A stretch of DNA of 64,000 nucleotides from Clostridiales bacterium (GTDB lineage: Bacteria > Bacillota > Clostridia > SK-Y3), in assembly GCA_030156665.1 (NCBI GenBank), contig JASGMB010000004.1:1-64000 (forward strand), given 5' to 3'. Shown piece by piece: positions 51,945-60,023 of this stretch. Every line of letters starts with the position of its first letter. Within the stretch, counting starts at the first letter, position 1. The position numbers and the translations under genes were made by a program. The notes under the pieces were generated by a model, which was not told the DNA's origin, made no database searches, and saw only the letters and a program-made list of their open reading frames with translations.

Positions 51945-52619
51945 ATGAGAAAAATAGTTAATGACGAGAATGAAAATTATTCATTAAGGGCTAGAGTATT
52001 TAAAGCATTAGAAGAAGATATAATCAATGGGAAACTGCAGCCTGGTGACAGTCTTATTGAAACAAAACTGTCAGAAGAACTTGGCGTAAGCCGTACACCT
52101 ATCCGGGAAGCAATCCGGCAGTTAGAACTGGAAGGACTTGTAAAGATTTACCCGAATAAAGGTGCGGTTGTATTAGGGGTTTCAGCTCAAGATATTGAAG
52201 ATATTTACACGATACGCACAATGATTGAAGGGCTTGCAGCACGGTGGGCGGCAGAAAAAATTACTCCTGAAGAGATAGAAGCGTTAAATGAATCAGTAGA
52301 ATTGTTAGAATTTTATACCAATAAAAATGACATGCAGCATCTGCAAAAGCTTGATTCAAAATTTCATGAAATCATTTATGAAGCGTGTAAAAGTAAACCT
52401 TTAAAGCATACATTATCTACCTTTCATCATTATATACAAAGGGCGAGAGTGACTTCGTTTGAAACCCCCGGTAGAGCAAAAAAGGCGCTAGAAGAACATA
52501 AAGCGATACTTCAAGCGATTATTGACCGTGATGCTGAAAGAGCAGAAAGACTTACTTGTGAACATGTGAAAAATGCAAGTAAAAATTTAATTGCTCAAAA
52601 AAAGGTTGATATAAAATAG
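51945..52619 (+). CDS. GntR family regulator (FadR/FCD subfamily)
   Basis: 224 residues: an N-terminal winged helix (LEEDIINGKLQPGDSLIETKLSEELGVSRTPIREAIRQLELEGLV) and an all-helical FCD ligand domain (IYTIRTMIEGLAARWAAE, DSKFHEIIYEACKSKPLKHTL, EHKAILQAIIDRDAERAERL), whose His/Asp residues usually bind a metal and a carboxylate. It follows isocitrate dehydrogenase by 92 bp, and matching palindromes overlap the operon promoter. A role as citrate- or 2-oxoglutarate-responsive repressor of the operon is likely but inferred. ATG 51945 follows GGGGG. Confidence 0.9.
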   Translation: MRKIVNDENENYSLRARVFKALEEDIINGKLQPGDSLIETKLSEELGVSRTPIREAIRQLELEGLVKIYPNKGAVVLGVSAQDIEDIYTIRTMIEGLAARWAAEKITPEEIEALNESVELLEFYTNKNDMQHLQKLDSKFHEIIYEACKSKPLKHTLSTFHHYIQRARVTSFETPGRAKKALEEHKAILQAIIDRDAERAERLTCEHVKNASKNLIAQKKVDIK

Positions 52620-52627
52620 AGAAGTTC

Positions 52628-52661
52628 TGGGGGGAGTCAACACACTGACTGCCCCTTTTTA
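52628..52661 (+). terminator. Terminator after the gntR gene
   Basis: GGGGGGAGTCA and TGACTGCCCC stem with a short ACAC loop and TTTTT tail. Confidence 0.8.
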
Positions 52662-52834
52662 TTATGAAGCGAAGCGTAATATTAAGACAATCTACCTTAA
52701 TTTTTTTGTGACGAAAGGCACATCAATACGCTGAAGGCGATTGTCTTATTATGGAGAGAAGCGTAATATCAAGACAATCTACCTTGATTTTTTGTGCTGG
52801 TAGGCACATTAATTTGCCGAAGGCGATTGTCTTA
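52662..52834 (+). repeat. Family E repeat, two tandem copies
   Basis: Two ~87-bp units in direct orientation: GAAGCGTAATATTAAGACAA, TCTACCTTAATTTTTTTGTG, AAGGCACATCAATACGCTGA and AGGCGATTGTCTTATTATG. Within each unit AAGACAATC pairs with GATTGTCTT. The copies differ at scattered positions, so duplication is not very recent. Partial copies occur at 46470 and 33722. The rest of the gap up to rex contains a family D end (about 52935-52968) and the rex promoter. Confidence 0.85.
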
Positions 52835-52981
52835 TTTGTGTATAATTTATATAAAGATTGGTAATTTATAGTTTAAAGAGTAATGGCAGAGGAATACTAC
52901 ATAATAGGAGATTGTGCAATAACAGGGCTGCAGGTGTATATTCTTCAAACAAATTAAATGTACCCCAGGGTTGTATAATTA

Positions 52982-53011
52982 TTGACAGTATTTTTGTATA
53001 AGCGATATAAT
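52982..53011 (+). promoter_or_regulatory. Sigma-A-type promoter for rex
   Basis: TTGACA at 52982-52987 and TATAAT at 53006-53011 with an 18-nt spacer, about 80 nt before rex. I see no clear TTGTTAA-type Rex operator. Confidence 0.75.
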
Positions 53012-53090
53012 TAGTTTATGTACGTGGACACATACAAATATGAATACTATTATATAAAATAGTATTTTATATTAAAGAAGGAGTGATGGC

Positions 53091-53735
53091 ATGGGAGAAC
53101 AGCAGAAAAAGGTGTCTATTGCGGTTATTAGAAGACTTCCTAGATATTATAGGTATTTAGGAGATTTATTGAAAAATGATATTACCAGGATCTCTTCAAA
53201 AGAACTAAGCCAGAGGATGGGTGTTACTGCCTCTCAAATTCGACAGGACTTAAATTGCTTCGGTGGTTTTGGACAACAAGGTTATGGATATAACGTTGAA
53301 CACTTGTATAAAGAAATAGGAAATATTCTGGGACTGTATAAGGGGTACACCACTATTATCATTGGTGCTGGTCATTTAGGTCATGCCCTGGCAAATCACA
53401 CAGGCTTTGAAAAACGTGGTTTTAAATTAGTAGGTATATTTGACATTAAAAAAGAAGTGATAGGGGAAGAAATTCGTGGCATTAAGGTTAGACACATAGA
53501 CGAACTGGAAGATTTTATAAAATCTAATAAGGTAGATATAGGTATTTTGGCAATTCCTAAAGAAGGAGTTTGTGAAATAGCACAGAGGTTGGCTAATCTC
53601 GGCGTAAAAGGGTTGTGGAATTTTTCGTATACCGACTTGGATTTATGTGCTCCTATACAAGTGGAAAGTGTACATTTAAGCGACAGTTTGATGACATTGT
53701 CTTATCAGATTACACAAAATAGCAATGATGAATAG
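53091..53735 (+). CDS. rex: Redox-sensing transcriptional repressor Rex
   Basis: 214 residues. An N-terminal winged helix (VIRRLPRYYRYLGDLLKNDITRISSKELSQRMGVTASQIRQDLNCFGGFGQQGYGY) is followed by a Rossmann domain with IIIGAGHLGHALANH. Rex senses the NADH/NAD+ ratio and represses fermentation and respiration genes under low NADH. Length and motifs are standard. The ATG follows AAGAAGGAG. It has its own promoter and is separated from the citrate operon by a terminator and tandem repeats. Confidence 0.97.
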   Translation: MGEQQKKVSIAVIRRLPRYYRYLGDLLKNDITRISSKELSQRMGVTASQIRQDLNCFGGFGQQGYGYNVEHLYKEIGNILGLYKGYTTIIIGAGHLGHALANHTGFEKRGFKLVGIFDIKKEVIGEEIRGIKVRHIDELEDFIKSNKVDIGILAIPKEGVCEIAQRLANLGVKGLWNFSYTDLDLCAPIQVESVHLSDSLMTLSYQITQNSNDE

Positions 53736-53853
53736 ATGATAGAAGTGACAGCATAATAGATGCGAAATTATAAGCAATGTGTTGATATTAAAGAAGGTAG
53801 AACACAGGAATAATTGAAAGATCTCGCATTTCATTATTTTAGGAGGTTATGTA

Positions 53854-54666
53854 TTGAGAATAGTTGCTTTTATTGGAGCTAGCGGTTCGGGTAAAAGCTA
53901 TAGTGCAATGTGGGTGGCAAAAAGGAATGATATAGATTTTATAATAGACGATGGATTGTTTATTAAAGGCAATAGAGTAGTTGCAGGATTTTCAGCCAAA
54001 AAAGAAAGCACAAAATTAGCTTCGGTGAGAAGGGCACTTTTTTTGGACCCTGATCATAGGCAGCAGGTAAAAGATGCCATCGGTGAGGAGAAACCTTCTG
54101 CCATATTAATCTTAGGGACTTCGCTAGGTATGGTAGAAGCTATTGCTAAAGCTTTAAATTTACCGCCAATATCAAAGATTATACGTATAGAAGACGTTGT
54201 AGACCGAGAGGATATTGAGAAAGCAAGAAAAATGAGGAAGACAGAGGGGAAACATGTTATCCCGGTACCTACGTTTGAGATTAAAAAAGATTTTTCAGGC
54301 TATTTTCTCCATCCATTGAAAATTTTCAAAAAAAAGCATCAGGGTGATGCACCCTTTATTGCAGATAAATCGGTGGTTAGACCTGCTTTTAGCTATATGG
54401 GGGACTATACCATATCTGACCAAGTAATTCTTACAATATGCAAACACGAAGCGAGCTCTATTCATGATGTAGTGAAAGTAAATAAAATACAGATTGAGGA
54501 CAGTTTTTCAGGCGTTATAATCAATATGGAAGTTACATTGGTGTATGGTGTTATTCTCCATCAAGTGGCAAGAGTAGTGCAATCAACAGTTAAAAATGCA
54601 GTAGAAAAGTATACAGCTGTAAATGTTTTGGCTGTAAATGTCACTGTCAAAACATTGGCTATCTGA
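53854..54666 (+). CDS. P-loop protein with C-terminal Asp23/Gls24-like domain, unknown function
   Basis: 270 residues. The N-terminus has a clear Walker A (IVAFIGASGSGKSYSAMW, residues 3-20), followed by an NTPase-like region (KPSAILILGTSLGMVEAIAKAL). The last ~75 residues (YTISDQVILTICKHEASSIHD, then VVQSTVKNAVEKYTAVNVLAVNVTV) resemble the Asp23/Gls24 envelope-stress domain. I know no defined function for this combination. The TTG start at 53854 follows AGGAGGT. A small HMA-like gene on the opposite strand converges with it, overlapping by 8 bp at the 3' ends. Confidence 0.75.
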   Translation: MRIVAFIGASGSGKSYSAMWVAKRNDIDFIIDDGLFIKGNRVVAGFSAKKESTKLASVRRALFLDPDHRQQVKDAIGEEKPSAILILGTSLGMVEAIAKALNLPPISKIIRIEDVVDREDIEKARKMRKTEGKHVIPVPTFEIKKDFSGYFLHPLKIFKKKHQGDAPFIADKSVVRPAFSYMGDYTISDQVILTICKHEASSIHDVVKVNKIQIEDSFSGVIINMEVTLVYGVILHQVARVVQSTVKNAVEKYTAVNVLAVNVTVKTLAI

Positions 54667-54877
54667 TCTTCTCTATTGTATATCCCCGTTGGCGAAGCGA
54701 ATTCATAATTTCAATATCGCTTAGTACTGTAGCATCATAGATAACTGAGATAAGTTTTTTTGAAGGATAAATTTTAATTTTACCGATACTGTTTAATGAG
54801 GTAATGATGTTTTTAATTTTAGCAATACTGTTTCTGTTCAAATTTTTATTGCTAATGAATAATTGTAATGTTTCGAT
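54659..54877 (-). CDS. Small HMA-like domain protein without CxxC
   Basis: The frame encodes about 60-72 residues with a beta-alpha-beta-beta-alpha-beta pattern (IAKIKNIITSLNSIGKIKI, KKLISVIYDATVLSDIEIMN, LRQRGYTIEKI) like heavy-metal-associated domains, but without the metal-binding CxxC. The only strong ribosome site (GGGAGG, 54891-54886) lies 8 nt before an ATC codon at 54877. The first standard start (TTG 54841) has no site. A rare ATC start, as known for infC-type genes, is therefore proposed. A family A repeat lies just upstream. Confidence 0.55.
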   Translation of the reverse strand: METLQLFISNKNLNRNSIAKIKNIITSLNSIGKIKIYPSKKLISVIYDATVLSDIEIMNSLRQRGYTIEKIR

Positions 54878-54906
54878 TGTAACTACCTCCCAATCATTAT
54901 TTTAAA

Positions 54907-55038
54907 TAAAAGAATCTTTAATTCCAAACTTCGGGCATAAAACCCGAAGTATTTTATATAAAGTTAATTCTTTTGAAACTTTGTGTGGCATTCATCCTGA
55001 TTCACAAGAGGTTAGGCTTTCTGACACAGTCGTTATAA
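54907..55038 (-). repeat. Family A repeat, reversed copy
   Basis: Read on the minus strand: TTATAACGACTGTGTCAGAA, CAGGATGAATGCCACACAAA, the CTTCGGGTTTTATGCCCGAAG hairpin (two halves about 54928-54949) and AAAGATTCTTTTATTTAAA. The copy is more diverged than those at 28.7 and 35.9 kb. The gap 55039-55243 has GTAAACAGTTCACG and ACTGTGAGCTGTTC words and no gene. Confidence 0.75.
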
Positions 55039-55243
55039 AATTTTTTCTACTATATTGTATATTGTTGTGTAAATGGTCACATGGTATACATGAGGGAAAT
55101 CATAACAATTTAAATAAACGAATCTACTGCATAAGCATATAGATATTTACAGTAAACAGTTCACGAATTACTAAATGGGTGGTTTAGAACTGTGAGCTGT
55201 TCGTTATGTGTAAAAATGTGGGTATACTAGGTGGAATATCAAC

Positions 55244-56113
55244 GTGAAAATATTTCAAAGTCATAATGAACTTGTTTTAGAAGATATTAAAGATTTTAAT
55301 CTTCAGCATACTTTTGAATGTGGGCAGTGTTTTAGATGGGAAAGAGAAGAGGATGGTAGCTACACTGGAATAGCCTACGGCAAGGTTGTGAATTTAAAGA
55401 TAAATAGGGATACGCTCTTTATAAAAAATACAAATATTGATGATTTTAACAATATCTGGAGAACTTATTTTGATTTAGATAGAGATTATAGTACTATTAA
55501 GAATAGACTGAGTAAAGATATTATCCTGAAACAAGCTGTTGAATTTGGATGGGGAATACGAATTCTTAATCAAGAAATTTGGGAATGCCTGATCTCATTT
55601 ATTATTTCGTCAAATAACACCATTCCGAGAATTAAAAAAATTATAAACAATATTTGTGAGAAGTATGGACAACCGATATGGTTTGGTGGTAAAGTTTATT
55701 ATAGTTTTCCGCGTCCGCAAGATTTATACAACAAAACATTAAAAGATCTGGCTTTTTGTAGAAGCGGTTACCGAGCGAAATATATTTTAGATGGGGTTCA
55801 AGCGACAGTAGAAAAACAAGTAAGACTTAACAGTATTAAAGCGTTAGACACATTACAGGCGAGAAAAGAATTGATGAAAATCAAAGGTGTCGGCCCTAAA
55901 GTGGCCGATTGTGTTTTGCTGTTTTCAGGACAGAAGTATGATGTCTTTCCTACCGATGTATGGATTAAAAGAATAATAGAATATTTTTATTTTGACGGCA
56001 AAGCTTCAATCCAAGATGTACGTAAATTTGCCCATGAAAAGTATGGGGAATTGGCGGGTTTTGCACAACAATATTTATTTTACTATGCAAGGGAAATGAA
56101 GATAGGAAAGTAA
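55244..56113 (+). CDS. ogg: 8-oxoguanine DNA glycosylase (OGG1 type)
   Basis: 289 residues. The N-terminal OGG domain has QHTFECGQCFRWERE; the HhH-GPD fold follows with LISFIISSNNTIPRIKKI and the helix-hairpin-helix plus catalytic region MKIKGVGPKVADCVLLFS, whose Lys acts as nucleophile, and FPTDVWIKRIIEYF with the catalytic Asp. It excises oxidised guanine and nicks the strand. The GTG at 55244 has no good ribosome site, so the start is slightly uncertain, but the N-terminus matches the family. The DUF554 gene follows after 22 bp. Confidence 0.92.
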   Translation: MKIFQSHNELVLEDIKDFNLQHTFECGQCFRWEREEDGSYTGIAYGKVVNLKINRDTLFIKNTNIDDFNNIWRTYFDLDRDYSTIKNRLSKDIILKQAVEFGWGIRILNQEIWECLISFIISSNNTIPRIKKIINNICEKYGQPIWFGGKVYYSFPRPQDLYNKTLKDLAFCRSGYRAKYILDGVQATVEKQVRLNSIKALDTLQARKELMKIKGVGPKVADCVLLFSGQKYDVFPTDVWIKRIIEYFYFDGKASIQDVRKFAHEKYGELAGFAQQYLFYYAREMKIGK

Positions 56114-56135
56114 ATAAAAAAGGGGGTGTCATTAC

Positions 56136-56876
56136 ATGCTTGGCACTATTGTAAATGCAGTTGCAGTAATTGGTGGAGGATGGATAGGTGCAACAGTTGG
56201 AGGACGAATTAAAGATAAATACAAAGACACTATTATGCAGGGAGTAGGTCTTTCAGTTGTTGTAATAGGTTTATCAATGGCGTTAAAAGGACAAATGGTA
56301 TTACTTATGATTTTTAGTCTGGTTATCGGAGGAATTATTGGAGAATACATCGACATTGAAGTGAGATTAGATAAATTTGGGAAATGGGTGCAAAACCTTT
56401 TACATAGGGACGGAAAGGCCAGCACTTTTGCTGAAGGATTTGTTATTGCCAGCCTTGTCTACTGCGTCGGCTCTATGGCAATTGTAGGTGCTATTGAAGA
56501 TGGCATACGTCATAATCCGGATATTCTGTATGCTAAATCTGTTTTAGATGGTGTATCATCTATCATATTTGCATCTACACTAGGATTTGGGGTGATGGTT
56601 TCAGCTATTTCTGTATTTATATACCAGGGCACTATCACACTACTTGCCTCATATTTAGAACCTGTCCTTATGGATTGGGTAGTGAATGAAATGTCGGCAG
56701 TTGGAGGTATCCTTATCATAGGGATAGGCCTTACCATGCTTGAGATTAAAAAAATAAAAGTGGGAAATTTACTTCCGGCTATCTTTATTCCGACTGTATA
56801 TGGAATGATTGTTACCTATATTGTTCCTGCTATTTATGAATTTATTAATCCTTTCCTAAAGTGGTTCACACTTTAA
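56136..56876 (+). CDS. DUF554 family membrane protein
   Basis: 246 residues with seven or so hydrophobic segments and the family motifs GTIVNAVAVIGGGWIGATVGGRI, EGFVIASLVYCVGSMAIVGAIEDG and GVMVSAISVFIYQGTITLLA. DUF554 (YdfK-like) proteins are conserved inner-membrane proteins of unknown transport role. The ATG follows AAGGGGGTG. It is probably co-transcribed with the glycosylase gene, without an obvious functional link. Confidence 0.92.
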   Translation: MLGTIVNAVAVIGGGWIGATVGGRIKDKYKDTIMQGVGLSVVVIGLSMALKGQMVLLMIFSLVIGGIIGEYIDIEVRLDKFGKWVQNLLHRDGKASTFAEGFVIASLVYCVGSMAIVGAIEDGIRHNPDILYAKSVLDGVSSIIFASTLGFGVMVSAISVFIYQGTITLLASYLEPVLMDWVVNEMSAVGGILIIGIGLTMLEIKKIKVGNLLPAIFIPTVYGMIVTYIVPAIYEFINPFLKWFTL

Positions 56877-57079
56877 AAACACTACCCCTTACATGTATTA
56901 CCTTCTAGTATATAGGAGGTAATGATGTGCGGTACCAGCCTTGATGTTTATATATCAGAAAACTTTGTTTGGAAATCATTGGTAAAAGATTTTGTTGTTT
57001 TTATGCAGGATTTTTTAATCCAATGAAGAATATATTATATAATTACTTGTTCACTGTAAACATTGAAATATTGATGGTT

Positions 57080-57190
57080 GGGTGCATTTAATTTATTCGA
57101 AGAATATTATTCCAATGACGGAGCTACAAGGCTAAGAGCCTTTTTGCAACGTTATTTCCATAATATTCTTCAAATAAAAAATATACGCCC
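57080..57190 (+). repeat. MITE-like repeat, family D (complete)
   Basis: A 111-bp element with imperfect terminal inverted repeats: left GGGTGCATTTAATTTATTCG, right (reverse complement) GGGCGTATATTTTTTATTTG. The internal part includes GGCTAAGAGCC, able to form a short hairpin. It is intergenic and has no coding capacity. The rest of 56877-57226 is AT-rich with no gene. Confidence 0.85.
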
Positions 57191-57226
57191 GTATGGTTAA
57201 GTTAATAAAAAATGAGGTGGGGGCCA

Positions 57227-57913
57227 ATGGTAGTGAATTGGTTAAACACAATTGCATATAAGTGCCCTGTTTGTGGTTCAATAGAGTTTAATAATATTTC
57301 GATTTTTGACTTTTCAGGGGAAAAAGAGTATACTGTTCATTGTAGTTGTGGAAAAGCTTTTGTTAAAATAATAACGCAATCTCGTCAGAAATGTACAATT
57401 TCTATACCTTGTATTGCATGTAATCATATGCATGCTTATACAGTTAATTTCAAGGCGTTATGGACTAAAAGAATAATCAACTTCAAATGTACAAAAACTA
57501 ACATCGAATTGTGCTTTATTGGAGATGACGATATTGTCAGACAAAAAGTAGATCAATATGAGATGCAAATGGATAAATTGATGAATGATATTGGATATGA
57601 CGATTATTTTAAGAACAGTACAGTCATGTTAGATACGATAGATAAGATTCATGACATTGCCGAAAAAGGAAATTTGTTTTGTGAGTGCGGTAACCATGAT
57701 ATTGATTTGCAGATATTTGGCGATAGAGTCGAACTTATCTGTACCAAGTGCCGCAGTTATGAAATGATTAAAGCCTGCACAAATCAGGATTTAAAGCATA
57801 CATTCAAAAGAAACAGTATTATTTTATGTCATGATAGATATGATATGGTTGGTGGCAATAACTATATGCGATATGACGGTTTCAAAGCGCAGAAGCGCAT
57901 TGATTATACATAA
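57227..57913 (+). CDS. Cysteine-rich zinc-ribbon-like protein of unknown function
   Basis: About 228 residues with at least three paired-cysteine sites: YKCPVCGSIEF (residues ~11-21), HCSCGKAF, CIACNHMH in the middle, and CECGNHDID with CTKCRSYE towards the C-terminus. This indicates several zinc ribbons around an acidic helical centre (QKVDQYEMQMDKLMNDIG). No enzyme motif is visible. It lies 32 bp before the class II aldolase gene on the same strand and is probably co-transcribed. The ATG at 57227 follows GAGGTGGGGG. Confidence 0.75.
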   Translation: MVVNWLNTIAYKCPVCGSIEFNNISIFDFSGEKEYTVHCSCGKAFVKIITQSRQKCTISIPCIACNHMHAYTVNFKALWTKRIINFKCTKTNIELCFIGDDDIVRQKVDQYEMQMDKLMNDIGYDDYFKNSTVMLDTIDKIHDIAEKGNLFCECGNHDIDLQIFGDRVELICTKCRSYEMIKACTNQDLKHTFKRNSIILCHDRYDMVGGNNYMRYDGFKAQKRIDYT

Positions 57914-57945
57914 ATATATAAACAAACATATAGGAGGTAAAATTA

Positions 57946-58797
57946 ATGTTAGTCACAGGAAAACAAATACTTGATAAAGCCCATAAAGAAGGCTATGCTG
58001 TTGGAGCATTCAATATCAATAATATGGAAATACTTCAGGCGATTATTGAAGCTGCAGAAGAAGAAAGGTCTCCAGTGATTATTCAAACTTCAGAAGGGGC
58101 TATAAAGTACGCTGGTATAGATTATATTAAAGCAATGGTTTATGTTGCTGCCCAAAAAGCAAGTGTACCGGTAGCACTTCATTTAGACCATGGGACAACT
58201 TATGAAACAATTATAAGCTGTATTAGGAATGGATATACTTCCGTTATGATAGATGGTTCCCATCACCCATTGGAAGAAAATATTGCGGTGACCAATGAAA
58301 TTATTAAAATTGCCCATGCATGCGGCGTTTCAGTAGAAGCTGAGCTAGGAAGATTGGGTGGAGTAGAAGATAATATCAGTGTAGATGAAAAAGATGCACG
58401 ACTTACCCATCCTGACGAAGCAGTGAAATTTGTAAAAGAAACAGGTGTAGATTCTTTAGCAATTGCTATAGGAACTGCTCATGGTAAATATAAAGGTGAA
58501 CCGAAATTAGACTTTGAGAGATTGGATACCATAAAAAAACTTTTAAATATGCCAATTGTTCTTCACGGTGCTTCCGGTGTTCCGGAAGATGCAATTAAAA
58601 AAGCCGTTTCCCTCGGTATAAATAAAATCAACATTGATACCGATATAAGGATTGCTTTTACAGAAGGTGTGAAATCTGTTATTGTAAATAAACCGGAAGA
58701 ATACGACCCAAGAAAGGTTTTGGCACCTGCGAAGGAAGAAATGAAGAAAGTAGTAAAAGCAAAGATGCAATTATTCGGATGTTCCGGTAGAGCGTAA
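57946..58797 (+). CDS. fba: Fructose-bisphosphate aldolase, class II
   Basis: 283 residues of a zinc-dependent class II aldolase: VALHLDHGTTYETI with the catalytic Asp and zinc-binding His, VEAELGRLGGVED, AIAIGTAHGKYKGEPKLDFERL and VLHGASGVPEDAIKKAV with further ligands, and INIDTDIRIAFT in the phosphate site. It cleaves fructose-1,6-bisphosphate in glycolysis; tagatose-bisphosphate aldolases are close relatives. The ATG follows TAGGAGG. Confidence 0.95.
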   Translation: MLVTGKQILDKAHKEGYAVGAFNINNMEILQAIIEAAEEERSPVIIQTSEGAIKYAGIDYIKAMVYVAAQKASVPVALHLDHGTTYETIISCIRNGYTSVMIDGSHHPLEENIAVTNEIIKIAHACGVSVEAELGRLGGVEDNISVDEKDARLTHPDEAVKFVKETGVDSLAIAIGTAHGKYKGEPKLDFERLDTIKKLLNMPIVLHGASGVPEDAIKKAVSLGINKINIDTDIRIAFTEGVKSVIVNKPEEYDPRKVLAPAKEEMKKVVKAKMQLFGCSGRA

Positions 58798-58800
58798 AAT

Positions 58801-58839
58801 AAAAAAACAGAAACTGTGCTGCACAGTTTCTGTTTTTTT
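58801..58839. terminator. Bidirectional terminator after fba
   Basis: A perfect stem ACAGAAACTGTG / CACAGTTTCTGT with CTG loop, A7 before and T7 after. It can serve fba on the plus strand and the ferritin-like gene on the minus strand. Confidence 0.92.
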
Positions 58840-58962
58840 ATAACACATAGGAAATTATAAACCTTTGTATTCTGTGGATAAATTTATTTATAATTTCCGT
58901 TATGTGTTTCAAAAAAGACTTCATTATAAATTACTTCTTTTAGAAGTCTTTTTTATAACGCA
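58839..58962. repeat. Dispersed repeat, family C (full copy)
   Basis: AACACATAGGAAATTATAAA pairs with TTTATAATTTCCGTTATGTG; the loop includes TCTGTGGATAAATTTAT with an exact TGTGGATAA. Then AAAAAAGACTTC and GAAGTCTTTTTT form a second hairpin. It closely matches the inner part of 48357-48523 and abuts the fba terminator. Confidence 0.85.
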
Positions 58963-59475
58963 TTATTTCAAAAACAAATGTTCAAAATCTCCCCAGGAAT
59001 CTTTTAACTGTTCTTTATAAAATCCGTAGAAAAGATCTTTATGCCCTTTTTCCCACGTACTCAGTGCTTCTAGAAAGCCTTTTATTGCCGCATCGTCGAC
59101 TTTTTCAGCAACTGTTTTATAGAAAGTTGAAAAATCATCTTCAATTGTATAAGCCATCCTTAAAATTGCTAAATCAGAAACCATGTCATCAATGTTGCTG
59201 TCGTTAAAATGAGCAGCTGCATCTCCAAAGATAGACGGATGGATAACTTCAGTGGTATCTACTACCCAAGAGATGTCATGCAGTTCTGTAGAATAGTATA
59301 GCTCATCATATCTTTTTTTAATAAAGTTGTAATGATCTCTTTCGATAGATACAAGTTTTTCAAACACTTTCTTATTATAAGGATTTTTTACTTGTTCAGC
59401 ATAATAAGTGTAGAAGTTTTCACCTTGTTTTTCTAACCTCATTGCAAATTTTAAAATATTTTTTAACTTTTTCAT
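58963..59475 (-). CDS. Ferritin-like diiron protein (rubrerythrin-like)
   Basis: About 170 residues, nearly all helical. Ligand-type motifs suggest a diiron four-helix bundle: AMRLEKQGENFYTYY, then LVSIERDHYNF (E-x-x-H) and, in the second half, AYTIEDDFSTFYK and LSTWEKGHKDLF (E-x-x-H). No rubredoxin domain is attached. It may deal with peroxide or store iron in an anaerobe; the role is not certain. ATG 59475 (MKKLKNIL) is served by AAAGG; an in-frame GTG lies inside that site. Confidence 0.82.
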   Translation of the reverse strand: MKKLKNILKFAMRLEKQGENFYTYYAEQVKNPYNKKVFEKLVSIERDHYNFIKKRYDELYYSTELHDISWVVDTTEVIHPSIFGDAAAHFNDSNIDDMVSDLAILRMAYTIEDDFSTFYKTVAEKVDDAAIKGFLEALSTWEKGHKDLFYGFYKEQLKDSWGDFEHLFLK

Positions 59476-59592
59476 TATTATCACCTTTCCTTTTATTGAA
59501 TTGTATTGTATATACCCAAATACTAAAAGTACAAAACAAAAATTTTATGTATGAAAAAAACAAAAAATATACGTCCTTTTAAGGTTCTTTCC

Positions 59593-59621
59593 TTGACAAC
59601 TGTTATATAATAGAATATAAT
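59593..59621 (+). promoter_or_regulatory. Sigma-A-type promoter for rpsF-ssb-rpsR
   Basis: TTGACA at 59593-59598 and TATAAT at 59616-59621, 17-nt spacer; both boxes are perfect consensus. Transcription would start near 59628, about 60 nt before rpsF. Confidence 0.88.
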
Positions 59622-59689
59622 ACTAATCTGTAATGTGATCCTTGCTCTAATGAACAGTTAGGGCCATAGTCCAAAAGGAGGTGAAAGTA

Positions 59690-59998
59690 ATGGTTAAAGT
59701 AGTAAACAAGTACGAAACGATTTTTATTATCAATCCTAACCTTAGTGAGGAAGAAACTGCAGGACTTGTTGAAAAATTTAAATCATTAATTGAATCAGCT
59801 GGTGAAGTTGAAAATGTTGATGAATGGGGTAAAAGAAGACTTGCATACCCAATTAATGATTACAACGAAGGGTACTATGTTATGATTGAATTTAGTGCTG
59901 AACCTTCACTACCACAGGAGTTGGAAAGAGTTTACAAGATTACTGACGGAATTCTTAGATCCATCGTTATTAAAAAAGATAAAAAGAAACAGGCGTAA
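59690..59998 (+). CDS. rpsF: 30S ribosomal protein S6
   Basis: 102 residues: NKYETIFIINPNLSEEETAGLV, the segment VDEWGKRRLAYPINDYNEGYYVMIEF, and a C-terminal basic tail. S6 binds with S18 in the 30S platform. The ATG at 59690 follows AGGAGGTG; the GTG in the site itself is unlikely. It forms an operon with ssb and rpsR. Confidence 0.97.
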   Translation: MVKVVNKYETIFIINPNLSEEETAGLVEKFKSLIESAGEVENVDEWGKRRLAYPINDYNEGYYVMIEFSAEPSLPQELERVYKITDGILRSIVIKKDKKKQA

Positions 59999-60023
59999 TG
60001 TTGAATGAGGTAGGTGTCAGCTA

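Noticed and set aside
52662-52834. Tandem repeats as a CRISPR array
   Set aside because: Only two diverged 87-bp units, no regular spacers and no cas genes.
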